Of a stretch of DNA of 64,000 nucleotides, positions 56,745 to 64,000 are shown piece by piece. The DNA is taken from the NCBI RefSeq assembly GCF_021729035.1, contig NZ_JAJSAP010000006.1:186001-250000 (forward strand), given 5' to 3'. This stretch comes from Microbulbifer sediminum (GTDB taxonomy: Bacteria; Pseudomonadota; Gammaproteobacteria; Pseudomonadales; Cellvibrionaceae). Numbering within the stretch: the first letter of the stretch is position 1; each line of letters begins with the position of its first letter. A program made the translations under genes and the position numbers. The notes under the pieces are model-generated. The model was given only the letters and a program-made list of their open reading frames with translations. It was not told the DNA's origin and made no database searches.

Positions 56745-58043
56745 TTATTGCTTGCTGGTTTGCTGTTCCCGTTCCACCGCACGATAGCCGATATCCTTGC
56801 GGTAGAAAACGCCATCCCAGTAGATGGCCCTGGCGGCGTTGTAGGCATTGGCCTGCGCTTCGGCAACGGTGTCACCGAGCGCCGTGGCACAAAGGACCCG
56901 GCCGCCACTGGTGACGACCCGGTCGCCATCCAGGGCGGTACCGGCGTGGAATACCTTGGCATCGTCCCCGTCCGCCCGCTCCAGCCCGGAGATGGCATCG
57001 CCCTTGCGGTAGCTTCCGGGATAACCGTTGGCGGCCAGCACCACGCCAAGCGCCGGGCGTGAGTCCCAGTCGACGCTTACCTGGTCGAGGCGTTTCTCTG
57101 TCGCTGCCTGGCACAGCTCCACCAGGTCAGACTTGAGGCGCATCATGATGGGCTGGGTTTCCGGATCGCCAAAACGGCAGTTGTACTCGATGACCTTGGG
57201 GGCGCCGTCCGCATTGATCATCAGGCCCGCATACAGGAAACCGGTGTAGGGCATGCCTTCCTCGGCGAGGCCGCGCACGGTGGGCTCGATAACCTCTTCC
57301 ATGATGCGCTGGTAGACCTTGTCGGTGACCACCGGTGCCGGGGAATAGGCGCCCATGCCACCGGTATTGGGGCCGGTGTCACCGTCACCCACGCGCTTGT
57401 GGTCCTGGCTGGTGGCCATCGGCAGGATGTGCTCGCCGTCCACCATCACAATAAAACTGGCTTCCTCGCCGGTCAGGAACTCCTCGATCACCACGCGGCA
57501 ACCGGCCTCGCCGAAAGCGTTGCCGGACAGCATGTCGCGCACCGCCAGCTCGGCTTGTTGCTCGGTTTCGGCGACGATAACGCCCTTGCCTGCGGCCAGG
57601 CCGTCAGCCTTGACCACGATGGGGGCACCCTGCTCACGGATATAGGCCACGGCTGGCTCGATCTCGGTGAAGTTGCGATAAGCGGCCGTGGGGATCTGGT
57701 GCCGTTCCAGGAAGTCTTTGGTAAAGGCCTTGGAGCCCTCGAGCTGTGCGGCCGCCCTGGTGGGGCCAAAGATCGGCAGGCCGCGGCTGTTGAACAGGTC
57801 GACGATACCATCCACCAGTGGCGCTTCCGGGCCCACAATGGTCATCTGAATATCATTGGTCTCGGCGAATTCCGCCAGCGCGGAGAAATTGTCCACGCCA
57901 ATGGCGACATTCTGCAGCCTGGGCTCGCGCGCGGTGCCGGCATTGCCCGGCGCCACGAATACGGTATCGACCGCGGGGTTCTGCGCAGCCTTCCAGGCCA
58001 GGGCGTGCTCACGGCCGCCGGCGCCAATTACCAGTACATTCAT
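56745..58043 (-). CDS. purD: Phosphoribosylamine-glycine ligase
   Basis: A 432-aa ATP-grasp ligase, second step of purine synthesis. Motifs: [57 protein letters not shown] and [17 protein letters not shown] 58043 starts the conserved N terminus; a TTG six bases earlier is an alternative. It follows purH on the same strand after about 130 bp holding two hairpins, giving the common purH-purD order. Confidence 0.97.
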   Translation of the reverse strand: MNVLVIGAGGREHALAWKAAQNPAVDTVFVAPGNAGTAREPRLQNVAIGVDNFSALAEFAETNDIQMTIVGPEAPLVDGIVDLFNSRGLPIFGPTRAAAQLEGSKAFTKDFLERHQIPTAAYRNFTEIEPAVAYIREQGAPIVVKADGLAAGKGVIVAETEQQAELAVRDMLSGNAFGEAGCRVVIEEFLTGEEASFIVMVDGEHILPMATSQDHKRVGDGDTGPNTGGMGAYSPAPVVTDKVYQRIMEEVIEPTVRGLAEEGMPYTGFLYAGLMINADGAPKVIEYNCRFGDPETQPIMMRLKSDLVELCQAATEKRLDQVSVDWDSRPALGVVLAANGYPGSYRKGDAISGLERADGDDAKVFHAGTALDGDRVVTSGGRVLCATALGDTVAEAQANAYNAARAIYWDGVFYRKDIGYRAVEREQQTSKQ

Positions 58044-58129
58044 CCTCAAATCCCCCTCTGTCGGCCGGTTGGATGCAAATTTGTTGCGCTATTTTAGCCC
58101 GGAATCACTCCGGGATTGTGGCGAACGGG

Positions 58130-58155
58130 CAAAGCCGGGACAAATCCCGGCTTTG
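58130..58155 (-). terminator. Hairpin after purH
   Basis: CAAAGCCGGGA and TCCCGGCTTTG arms (58130-58140 and 58145-58155) with a 4-base loop, 16 bases after the purH stop; a second stem CCCGGA/TCCGGG lies at 58098-58114. Without a U-run they may cause partial termination or RNA processing between purH and purD. Confidence 0.55.
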
Positions 58156-58170
58156 CCGTTGCCGCTGCGA

Positions 58171-59742
58171 TCAGTGCCGGAAGTGGCGCATGCCGGTGAA
58201 GACCATGGCCATATCGTGCTCGTCGGCTGCGGCGATCACCTCGTCGTCGCGGATAGAGCCGCCCGGCTGGATGACACAACTGATGCCGACCTTGGCAGCA
58301 TTGTCGATGCCGTCGCGGAAGGGGAAAAAGGCGTCTGAGGCCATTACCGAACCCTGTACTTCCAGCCCCGCGTGATCGGCCTTGATGGCGGCAATACGCG
58401 CGGAGTTGACACGGCTCATCTGGCCGGCGCCCACACCGATGGTGCGGCCGTCCTTGCCATAGACGATGGCATTGGATTTGACGAATTTCGCGACTTTCCA
58501 GGTGAACAGCAGGTCGCGGATTTCCGCTTCGCTGGGTTGGCGCTTGCTGACCACCTTCAGGTCCGCGGCGGTAATGATGCCGTCGTCGCGGTCCTGCACC
58601 AGCAGCCCGCCATTGACGCGCTTGTAGTCCAGGGGCGGGGTGCGCTCGGTGCTCCACTCGCCGCAGGCCAGCAGGCGCACGTTTTTCTTCTCGGCCACGG
58701 CGGCCCGGGCCTCTGCAGAAATGGCCGGGGCGATGATCACCTCGACAAACTGCCGCTCGACGATGGCCCTGGCGGTGTCCCCGTCCAGTTCCCGGTTGAA
58801 GGCAATAATGCCGCCGAACGCGGATTCGCTGTCGGTATCGAATGCCAGGTCGTACGCCTTGCGGATATTGTCAGCGATGGCCACGCCACAGGGGTTGGCA
58901 TGCTTGACGATCACACAGGCGGGTTCGTCAAAGGCCTTGACGCACTCCAGTGCCGCATCGGTGTCGGCGATGTTGTTGTAGCTCAGTTCCTTGCCCTGCA
59001 GCTGCTCGGCAGTGGCGATGCTCGCCTCGGCGGGGTTGGCCTCCACGTAAAAGGCGGACTTCTGGTGCGGGTTCTCGCCGTAGCGCAGGTCCATCTTCTT
59101 GATGAACTGGCTGTTGAAGGTACGCGGGAAGGGCTCCTTCTCTCCGTCCTTGATGGCGCCCAGGTAGTTGGCGATGGCGCCGTCGTAGCCGGCGGTGTGC
59201 TCGAACGCCTTGACCGCAAGGTCGAAGCGGCGGGCCTGGTCGAGAGCGCCGTCGGTGGCCTTCATCTCGGTGATGATGCCGTCGTAGTCGGCGGCATTGA
59301 CCACAATGGCGACATCCTTGTGGTTCTTGGCGGCGGCGCGGACCATGGTGGGGCCGCCTATATCGATATTCTCAATGGCGTCAGGCAGCGTGCAGTCCGG
59401 CTTCGCCACGGTCTGGGCGAACGGGTAGAGGTTGACCACCACCATATCTATGGGGGTGATGCCGTGCTCTGACATCACGCTGTCGTCAGTGCCGCGACGG
59501 CCCAGGATGCCGCCGTGGACTTTCGGGTGCAGGGTCTTCACCCGCCCGTCCATCATCTCCGGGAAACCGGTGTAGTCGGAGACTTCAACCACCGGGATAC
59601 CGGCTTCCTTGAGCTGGCGGTGGGTACCCCCGGTCGAGAGGAGTTCCACGCCCATGGCGGACAGCTCGCGGGCGAATTCAACGATTCCGGTCTTGTCCGA
59701 CACGCTGATCAGCGCGCGGCGAATCGCAACCTTGTCAGTCAT
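58171..59742 (-). CDS. purH: AICAR transformylase / IMP cyclohydrolase
   Basis: A 523-aa bifunctional enzyme for the last two steps of IMP synthesis. The N-terminal MGS-like cyclohydrolase domain (residues about 1-200) has [20 protein letters not shown] and [16 protein letters not shown]. The C-terminal transformylase has [15 protein letters not shown] [26 protein letters not shown] and [16 protein letters not shown]. Length equals the family norm. It uses 10-formyl-THF, whose pterin precursors are made by folB/folK in the same window. Confidence 0.97.
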   Translation of the reverse strand: MTDKVAIRRALISVSDKTGIVEFARELSAMGVELLSTGGTHRQLKEAGIPVVEVSDYTGFPEMMDGRVKTLHPKVHGGILGRRGTDDSVMSEHGITPIDMVVVNLYPFAQTVAKPDCTLPDAIENIDIGGPTMVRAAAKNHKDVAIVVNAADYDGIITEMKATDGALDQARRFDLAVKAFEHTAGYDGAIANYLGAIKDGEKEPFPRTFNSQFIKKMDLRYGENPHQKSAFYVEANPAEASIATAEQLQGKELSYNNIADTDAALECVKAFDEPACVIVKHANPCGVAIADNIRKAYDLAFDTDSESAFGGIIAFNRELDGDTARAIVERQFVEVIIAPAISAEARAAVAEKKNVRLLACGEWSTERTPPLDYKRVNGGLLVQDRDDGIITAADLKVVSKRQPSEAEIRDLLFTWKVAKFVKSNAIVYGKDGRTIGVGAGQMSRVNSARIAAIKADHAGLEVQGSVMASDAFFPFRDGIDNAAKVGISCVIQPGGSIRDDEVIAAADEHDMAMVFTGMRHFRH

Positions 59743-59847
59743 AACATTGGGTCCGTCTGTTTTCTGAAAGGGGTTGTGCCGCCGATCCCGTCAGCGGCGA
59801 GGCCCGGGGAGTCCCGGTGCCGGTAAAATCGACTTACAGTAAATAGT

Positions 59848-59877
59848 GAGGGGGGATGAGTGTCCCCATCCCCCCTC
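59848..59877 (-). terminator. Hairpin after fis
   Basis: GAGGGGGGATG (59848-59858) pairs perfectly with CATCCCCCCTC (59867-59877). On the minus strand it follows the fis stop by 29 bases and is succeeded by a short AT-rich stretch; a terminator for the dusB-fis operon is likely. Confidence 0.65.
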
Positions 59878-59906
59878 GCGATATACAGTGCGCTGTGCGC
59901 CCGGGC

Positions 59907-60218
59907 TCAGAGGAGTCCGTAACGTTTCAGTTTCTTGCGCAGGGTGCCGCGATTCAGTCCCAGCAGCTGGGCCGCACGGGTCTGGTTGTGGCGGGTGTAT
60001 TTCATCACCACTTCCAGCATAGGCGCTTCGATCTCGGACAGGACCATATCGTAGACATCGGTGACCATCTGGCCGTCCAGATGCCGGAAGTAGTTCTCCA
60101 TCGCGTGCTCCACCGCATCGCGCAGGGACTGCTGCTGCGGCTGCTGGAGTTGCGTCTGGCCCCCGGTGGCTACTTCTTCTTCGTTGCCCGTATCCGGAAT
60201 GATTGCTTCGTTGTTCAT
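59907..60218 (-). CDS. fis: DNA-binding protein Fis
   Basis: A 103-aa nucleoid protein. The C-terminal half is the conserved Fis dimerisation and HTH part: [58 protein letters not shown] in pieces, ending RYGLL. The N-terminal 30 residues are Gln/Glu-rich and variable. It bends DNA and activates rRNA and other growth-phase promoters. Its ATG overlaps the dusB stop by 4 bp, the conserved dusB-fis operon. Confidence 0.96.
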   Translation of the reverse strand: MNNEAIIPDTGNEEEVATGGQTQLQQPQQQSLRDAVEHAMENYFRHLDGQMVTDVYDMVLSEIEAPMLEVVMKYTRHNQTRAAQLLGLNRGTLRKKLKRYGLL

Positions 60219-61213
60219 GCCGCTTGTGCCCCTCTCGTTATTCGGCGTTCAAACCACTCTTGAACGCTGGCATGTTGTGCTTCTGCGCTGTCTAGTTGGA
60301 AAAAGGTCTTGCGAAAGGACTCGCTGTCCGCGAGTGTCTTCAGGTACCAACCCACATGCTTGCGGGCGATACGGACCCCCATCACTTCACCGTAAAAACG
60401 GTGCAATTCACCCAAGTGGGCGAGCAAAATATCCCTTACTTCTTCCGGTGAGGGTTCGGGCAGCCGCTCGCCGGTGGCGAGGTAGTGGGCTATTTCCCGA
60501 AATATCCATGGCCGTCCCTGCGCTGCCCGGCCAATCATCACTGCAGCGGCTCCGGTGTAGTCGAGCACCTCGCGGGCGCGTTCGGCACCGGTAATGTCCC
60601 CATTGGCGAAAACCGGGATCTTCACCCTGGATACAATTTCGGCAATGGTATCGAATTCAGCCTGCCCGTGGTAGCCACAGGCGCGGGTGCGCCCGTGTAC
60701 GGCCAGGGCTGTGATGCCCAGTTCCTCTGCCATCCTGGCCACGGTGACACCATTGCGTGATTCCGTGCACCAGCCGGTACGGATCTTCAGCGTCACCGGC
60801 ACCGGTACCGCTTCGACCACGGCCTTGAGGATTTCCCCCACCAGTTTTTCGTCCCGCAGCAGGGCGGAGCCCGCCGCTTTCTTGCACACCTTTTTTGCTG
60901 GGCAACCCATGTTGATATCGATGATCTGGGCGCCCCGGCGCACATTCTCCCGCGCCGCCTCGGCCATCATTTCCGGGTCCCCGCCGGCGATCTGTACCGA
61001 GATCGGGTCCTCTTCGCCACTATGGTCGAGCCGCAGGCGCGACTTGCGGCTGTTCCATAGGCGCGTGTCCGAGGTCACCATCTCGGATACCACCAGGCCC
61101 GCACCCATGCGCCTGCATAGTTGGCGGAAGGGGCGGTCGGTAACACCGGCCATCGGTGCCAGAATTACCGGGTTGCCGATAATGTAGGGCCCGATGGCGA
61201 TGTTGCTCGACAA
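60215..61213 (-). CDS. dusB: tRNA-dihydrouridine synthase B
   Basis: A 332-aa FMN enzyme that reduces U17 in the D-loop of tRNAs. Motifs: [39 protein letters not shown] with catalytic Cys, [24 protein letters not shown] and ANGDITGAE. The frame is open to 61306, but TTG 61213 has GGAG at seven bases and gives the family length; no ATG is available in the right place. It is co-translated with fis downstream. Confidence 0.94.
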   Translation of the reverse strand: MSSNIAIGPYIIGNPVILAPMAGVTDRPFRQLCRRMGAGLVVSEMVTSDTRLWNSRKSRLRLDHSGEEDPISVQIAGGDPEMMAEAARENVRRGAQIIDINMGCPAKKVCKKAAGSALLRDEKLVGEILKAVVEAVPVPVTLKIRTGWCTESRNGVTVARMAEELGITALAVHGRTRACGYHGQAEFDTIAEIVSRVKIPVFANGDITGAERAREVLDYTGAAAVMIGRAAQGRPWIFREIAHYLATGERLPEPSPEEVRDILLAHLGELHRFYGEVMGVRIARKHVGWYLKTLADSESFRKTFFQLDSAEAQHASVQEWFERRITRGAQAA

Positions 61214-61349
61214 GATTTGCTCCGCGGACTGGGCGTCAAAAGAGGCGCCTATGATAGCGGCTGGCCCGGAAATGGAAAAGCGAAAAACCGTGCAAATTGG
61301 TTGCAAGCTGCGCGTTTAGGTTGATGATTGCGCAGTTTTCGCCGCTTTA

Positions 61350-61375
61350 AGCGCCAATTACGCCATTTTGGCGCT
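61350..61375 (-). terminator. Hairpin after the DUF3426 gene
   Basis: AGCGCCAA and TTGGCGCT arms with a 10-base loop lie 11 bases beyond the stop codon of the zinc-ribbon gene. No strong U-run; a weak terminator between prmA-DUF3426 and dusB-fis. Confidence 0.5.
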
Positions 61376-61385
61376 GTCTCCACGG

Positions 61386-62519
61386 TCATTCGGCCGTGAG
61401 CAATTCATAGTTGATGGCCTCCCGGCCCGGATCCTCGATCTCGATGGCGATATGCACCGGGCTGCCGGACGGCATTTCCTTGCGGCCCGCCAGCTCACCC
61501 TGCAGGTATTCGCGCGGGCGGAAGCGGCGGCTGGCGACCGGCTGGTTTTTCAGGTTGCTGAAGCGCAGCAACAGGTCCGGGAAGGGCTGGTCGAAGGCCG
61601 CTGTGTTCAGCATTACCGCATCCACCACCAGCGCGCCGTCGATCTCCGGATGGCTGCGGACCACCAGGTTGGAGGTGCGGATTGCGTGCAGGTCCCGGAG
61701 TTGCGGTAGCTCGCAGCCGAGTGTCGGGCAGGCCCAGTCGAACACAGTCCGCCAGGGTTGGAGGCGGGCCAGGCTGTCAAAGCGATAGAAGCCCAGTTGT
61801 GCCACCAGTCCTGCGGACAGCACCAGGGCCAGTATGGCCCACAGCCAGCCGGGCACACGTCGCTGTTGTTGTGGTGCCCAGCTCACCTCCAGTGGCGCCG
61901 GTTCGATTGAGGACAGCAGGCGCTCGCGCTCGGGGCGTTGATCCCCGGGCAGAGAGGTATCGGCACTGCTGCGAGTTCGGTGATCCTCCCCTGGACCCGG
62001 GGGAAGATCTCCGGCCGGTATATCGTCGTGTGGGGCGTATTCGTCCCGGCCCGGGCTGCGCAGGGTTTCCGGCAATTCGTCGCCTGCGACCGGGTCGCTG
62101 TCCTCCTTGAGCACGTCCTCGATGTCCGGCTCCGCCGGGGAGGGGGCATCATCTTCCCTGGCATCAAGGTCTCGCCACTGGCTCTCGCCAAAGGCGTCGC
62201 CGATCAGGGGCTGGTCAGCGTCCCCGGTGTCGCCGGCGGGGGAATCTGCTGTCGCACTGGTCGCCACGGTTGGCGGCGTCGGCCTTTCGCCGTCCTCCAG
62301 CAGTATGTCGTCGTGGATCAGGAAGTCGTCGTCTTCCAGCAGGGCTTCCAGATCCTTCTCCGAATCGACTTCGCTGTCGGCGAAAAGAATATTCTCGTCG
62401 GCGCGGAAGACCTGCAGGCAGGAACCACAGCGCACGGCGCCTCGAGCGGCACGTAGCTGCTGTTCGCTGACATGAAAAGACGTGCTGCAGTGGGGGCAGC
62501 GGGTAACCAGTTGCGACAT
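61386..62519 (-). CDS. Zinc-ribbon and DUF3426 membrane protein
   Basis: A 377-aa protein with three parts. Residues 1-40 are an MJ0042-type zinc ribbon (TRCPHCSTSFHV, then VRCGSCLQVF; four Cys). About residues 45-215 are an acidic, disordered-looking Asp/Glu/Pro-rich linker. A membrane helix (about 228-250) precedes the periplasmic DUF3426 domain, which ends GREAINYELL. This domain order is standard for the family, which lies between prmA and dusB in many gammaproteobacteria. Its function is unknown. Confidence 0.9.
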   Translation of the reverse strand: MSQLVTRCPHCSTSFHVSEQQLRAARGAVRCGSCLQVFRADENILFADSEVDSEKDLEALLEDDDFLIHDDILLEDGERPTPPTVATSATADSPAGDTGDADQPLIGDAFGESQWRDLDAREDDAPSPAEPDIEDVLKEDSDPVAGDELPETLRSPGRDEYAPHDDIPAGDLPPGPGEDHRTRSSADTSLPGDQRPERERLLSSIEPAPLEVSWAPQQQRRVPGWLWAILALVLSAGLVAQLGFYRFDSLARLQPWRTVFDWACPTLGCELPQLRDLHAIRTSNLVVRSHPEIDGALVVDAVMLNTAAFDQPFPDLLLRFSNLKNQPVASRRFRPREYLQGELAGRKEMPSGSPVHIAIEIEDPGREAINYELLTAE

Positions 62520-62623
62520 TCGACTTTGGCAGAATTTATTGGGTGGCCAAGTTTAGGCGCCCTCGGAGCTGCGGGGCAAGACCGTGTAAGGGCGAGTATG
62601 TAGTCCGGGTGAGTGGTTGCTCC

Positions 62624-63505
62624 CTAACTGCGCCGGGTGCCGCTCAATCGAACCCAGTCCTCCCGCTGCCCGTCCTCCTCAAACTCGACCCAGGGACTGT
62701 ACGCTTCGCGCACCTGCTCGGCCTGGGAGGCGAGGATGCCGGAGAGGCACAGGCGGCCGCCGGGGCGGGTGAGGGCGATCAGTTTGGGCGCCAGTTCCAC
62801 AAGAGGCCCCGCCAGGATATTGGCCAGTACCAGGTCCACTGGCGCCTGCGGCAGCTTCTCCGGCATAAAGACCGGGAATTGCTCCGGGGCCAGCCCGTTG
62901 CGGACCGCATTGTCGGCGCTGGCGCGCAGTGCCTGGGGATCGATATCGGTGCCCAGCGCGTGTTCGGCACCCAGCAGCAGCGCGGCAATGCCCAGGATGC
63001 CTGAGCCGCAACCGAAGTCGATGACGCTCTTGCCCGCAACGGGCTCCCGCGCCAGCCACTCGAGACACAGGAAAGTGGTCGGGTGGGTGCCGGTGCCGAA
63101 GGCCAGGCCGGGGTCGAGCATCAGGTTTACCGCGTCCGGTGCCGGCGGCTCACACCAGCTGGGGCAGATCCACAGGTTGTCGCCACACTGGATCGGGTGG
63201 TAGTGGGCCATCCACTCGCGCTCCCAGTCCTTGTCCTCAAGCTGCTCCCAGCGCGCATTCGGCAATGCCTCGCCCAGGCTGGACGCCGCACGTGCCTCGG
63301 CGACTGCGGTATCCACCTCGGCGTCGAACAGCCCGGTAACCCGGGTCTCATCCCAGAGTGGCACCTCGCCCAGGCCCGGCTCGAGGATTGGCTGGTCGGC
63401 GTTGTCCTGCAGGGTGACGGATACTGCCCCCGCGAACAGCAGGGCATCCTCGATCTGTTCTGCGCGTTCGCGGTTGGTGTCAACGCGCAATTGTAGCCAG
63501 GGCAT
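62624..63505 (-). CDS. prmA: Ribosomal protein L11 methyltransferase
   Basis: A 293-aa SAM enzyme that trimethylates several amino groups of L11. An N-terminal L11-recognition domain (MPWLQLRVDTNRERAEQIED, GLFDAEVD) precedes the methyltransferase core with FGTGTHPTTFLCLEWL, VIDFGCGSGILGIAALLLGA, and the active-site VLANILAGPLVELAP. Start ATG 63505 gives the E. coli length (293 aa). It follows accC on the same strand after about 120 bp, the usual accBC-prmA order. Confidence 0.97.
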   Translation of the reverse strand: MPWLQLRVDTNRERAEQIEDALLFAGAVSVTLQDNADQPILEPGLGEVPLWDETRVTGLFDAEVDTAVAEARAASSLGEALPNARWEQLEDKDWEREWMAHYHPIQCGDNLWICPSWCEPPAPDAVNLMLDPGLAFGTGTHPTTFLCLEWLAREPVAGKSVIDFGCGSGILGIAALLLGAEHALGTDIDPQALRASADNAVRNGLAPEQFPVFMPEKLPQAPVDLVLANILAGPLVELAPKLIALTRPGGRLCLSGILASQAEQVREAYSPWVEFEEDGQREDWVRLSGTRRS

Positions 63506-63623
63506 GGCAAAAACCTCAGGTAGGGAAGGGGCGCCAGGATGCGCACGGGCGGGTAAGGTAGTCCGGCAGGTGGCCGGGAGCAAGCCCGCCGCGCCTTTCC
63601 CTGGCGCGGCCGGCTGTGCCGGG

Positions 63624-64000
63624 TCAGAGACCCAGCTTCTTTTCCAGGTAGTGGATATTGACCCCGCCCTCGGCAAAGGCGCTGTCGCGGACCAGCTCCT
63701 CCTGCAGCGGGATATTGGTCTTGATGCCGTCAACGATGAGCTCGGAGAGGGCCACGCGCATACGCGCCAGCGCCTCCTCACGATTCTCGGCGTGGGTGAT
63801 CACCTTGGCGATCATCGAGTCGTAGTTGGCCGGAACCGTGTAGCCCGAGTACAGGTGTGAGTCCACCCGCACGCCCAGGCCGCCGGGGGTGTGGAAGTTG
63901 TTGACCTTACCGGGGCAGGGGAAGAAAGTCTTCGGGTCCTCGGCATTGATGCGGCATTCGAAGGCGTGACCGCGGATCACCACGTCTTCCTGGCGGATGG
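63624..64000 (-). CDS. accC: Biotin carboxylase subunit of acetyl-CoA carboxylase (5' part beyond window)
   Basis: Only the last 125 codons are in the window; the frame runs off the right edge. The segment [22 protein letters not shown], then [26 protein letters not shown] and [14 protein letters not shown], is the C-terminal lid part of AccC, which carboxylates biotin on AccB using ATP and bicarbonate. The stop follows KKLGL. accB is expected just upstream outside the window. Confidence 0.96.
   Translation of the reverse strand, partial: IRQEDVVIRGHAFECRINAEDPKTFFPCPGKVNNFHTPGGLGVRVDSHLYSGYTVPANYDSMIAKVITHAENREEALARMRVALSELIVDGIKTNIPLQEELVRDSAFAEGGVNIHYLEKKLGL

Overview
The window reads as chromosome of a marine-type gammaproteobacterium. 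The gene orders accC-prmA-DUF3426-dusB-fis-purH-purD, lptD-surA-pdxA-rsmA-apaH with divergent amgK-murU, trpE/trpGDC next to a Vfr-type CRP, and rpsU-yqeY-dnaG-rpoD are those of Pseudomonas and its relatives. The GC-rich backbone, the RiPP island and the DUF3604 lipoprotein would suit the Cellvibrionales/Microbulbifer side of that group; this placement is inference, since no 16S rRNA is present.

Layout. 1-7.7 kb: end of an AttEFGH-like export operon (FtsX permease, AttH lipoprotein), a DUF3604 lipoprotein, and small membrane or lipoprotein genes. 7.7-10.6 kb: an accessory stretch, partly AT-rich, with a two-helix membrane protein carrying a GAF-like domain, a coupled 59-aa protein, a decayed segment with a RAYT-like end motif, an orphan PD-(D/E)XK nuclease and a CAU tRNA. 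10.7-19.7 kb: barrel-only autotransporter, dgkA, rpoD, dnaG, yqeY, rpsU, then divergent tsaD-folB-folK. 19.7-26.1 kb: a two-component system with a DJ-1/PfpI protein and an alpha/beta hydrolase, a pteridine-reductase-like SDR and cca. 26.1-26.6 kb: a promoter-hairpins-terminator unit that looks like an unannotated sRNA or cca leader. 26.6-33.4 kb: HTH/pseudo-receiver protein, the spoVR-yeaH-prkA stress module and galE. 33.5-40.1 kb: capA-like gene and an AT-rich RiPP island. 40.1-49.4 kb: apaH-rsmA-pdxA-surA-lptD, amgK-murU and rpe. 49.5-55.3 kb: trpE-channel-trpG-trpD-trpC with a Trp-codon leader peptide, then vfr. 55.6-64 kb: OsmC-like, coq7, purD, purH, fis, dusB, DUF3426, prmA and the 3' part of accC.

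The strongest candidate for an undescribed system is the AT-rich graspetide-type cluster at 34.8-39.9 kb. It has a divergent leader/core precursor ORF that is broken by one base as read, a MvdD-like ATP-grasp ligase, an HlyD-type adaptor and a C39 peptidase-ABC exporter. The ligase would cross-link the core with ester or amide bonds, and the transporter would cut the leader at its AG site and export the product. Other items of interest are a voltage-gated channel with a calcium-type filter embedded in the trp operon, a candidate sRNA, and an unexplained GAF-membrane protein pair.
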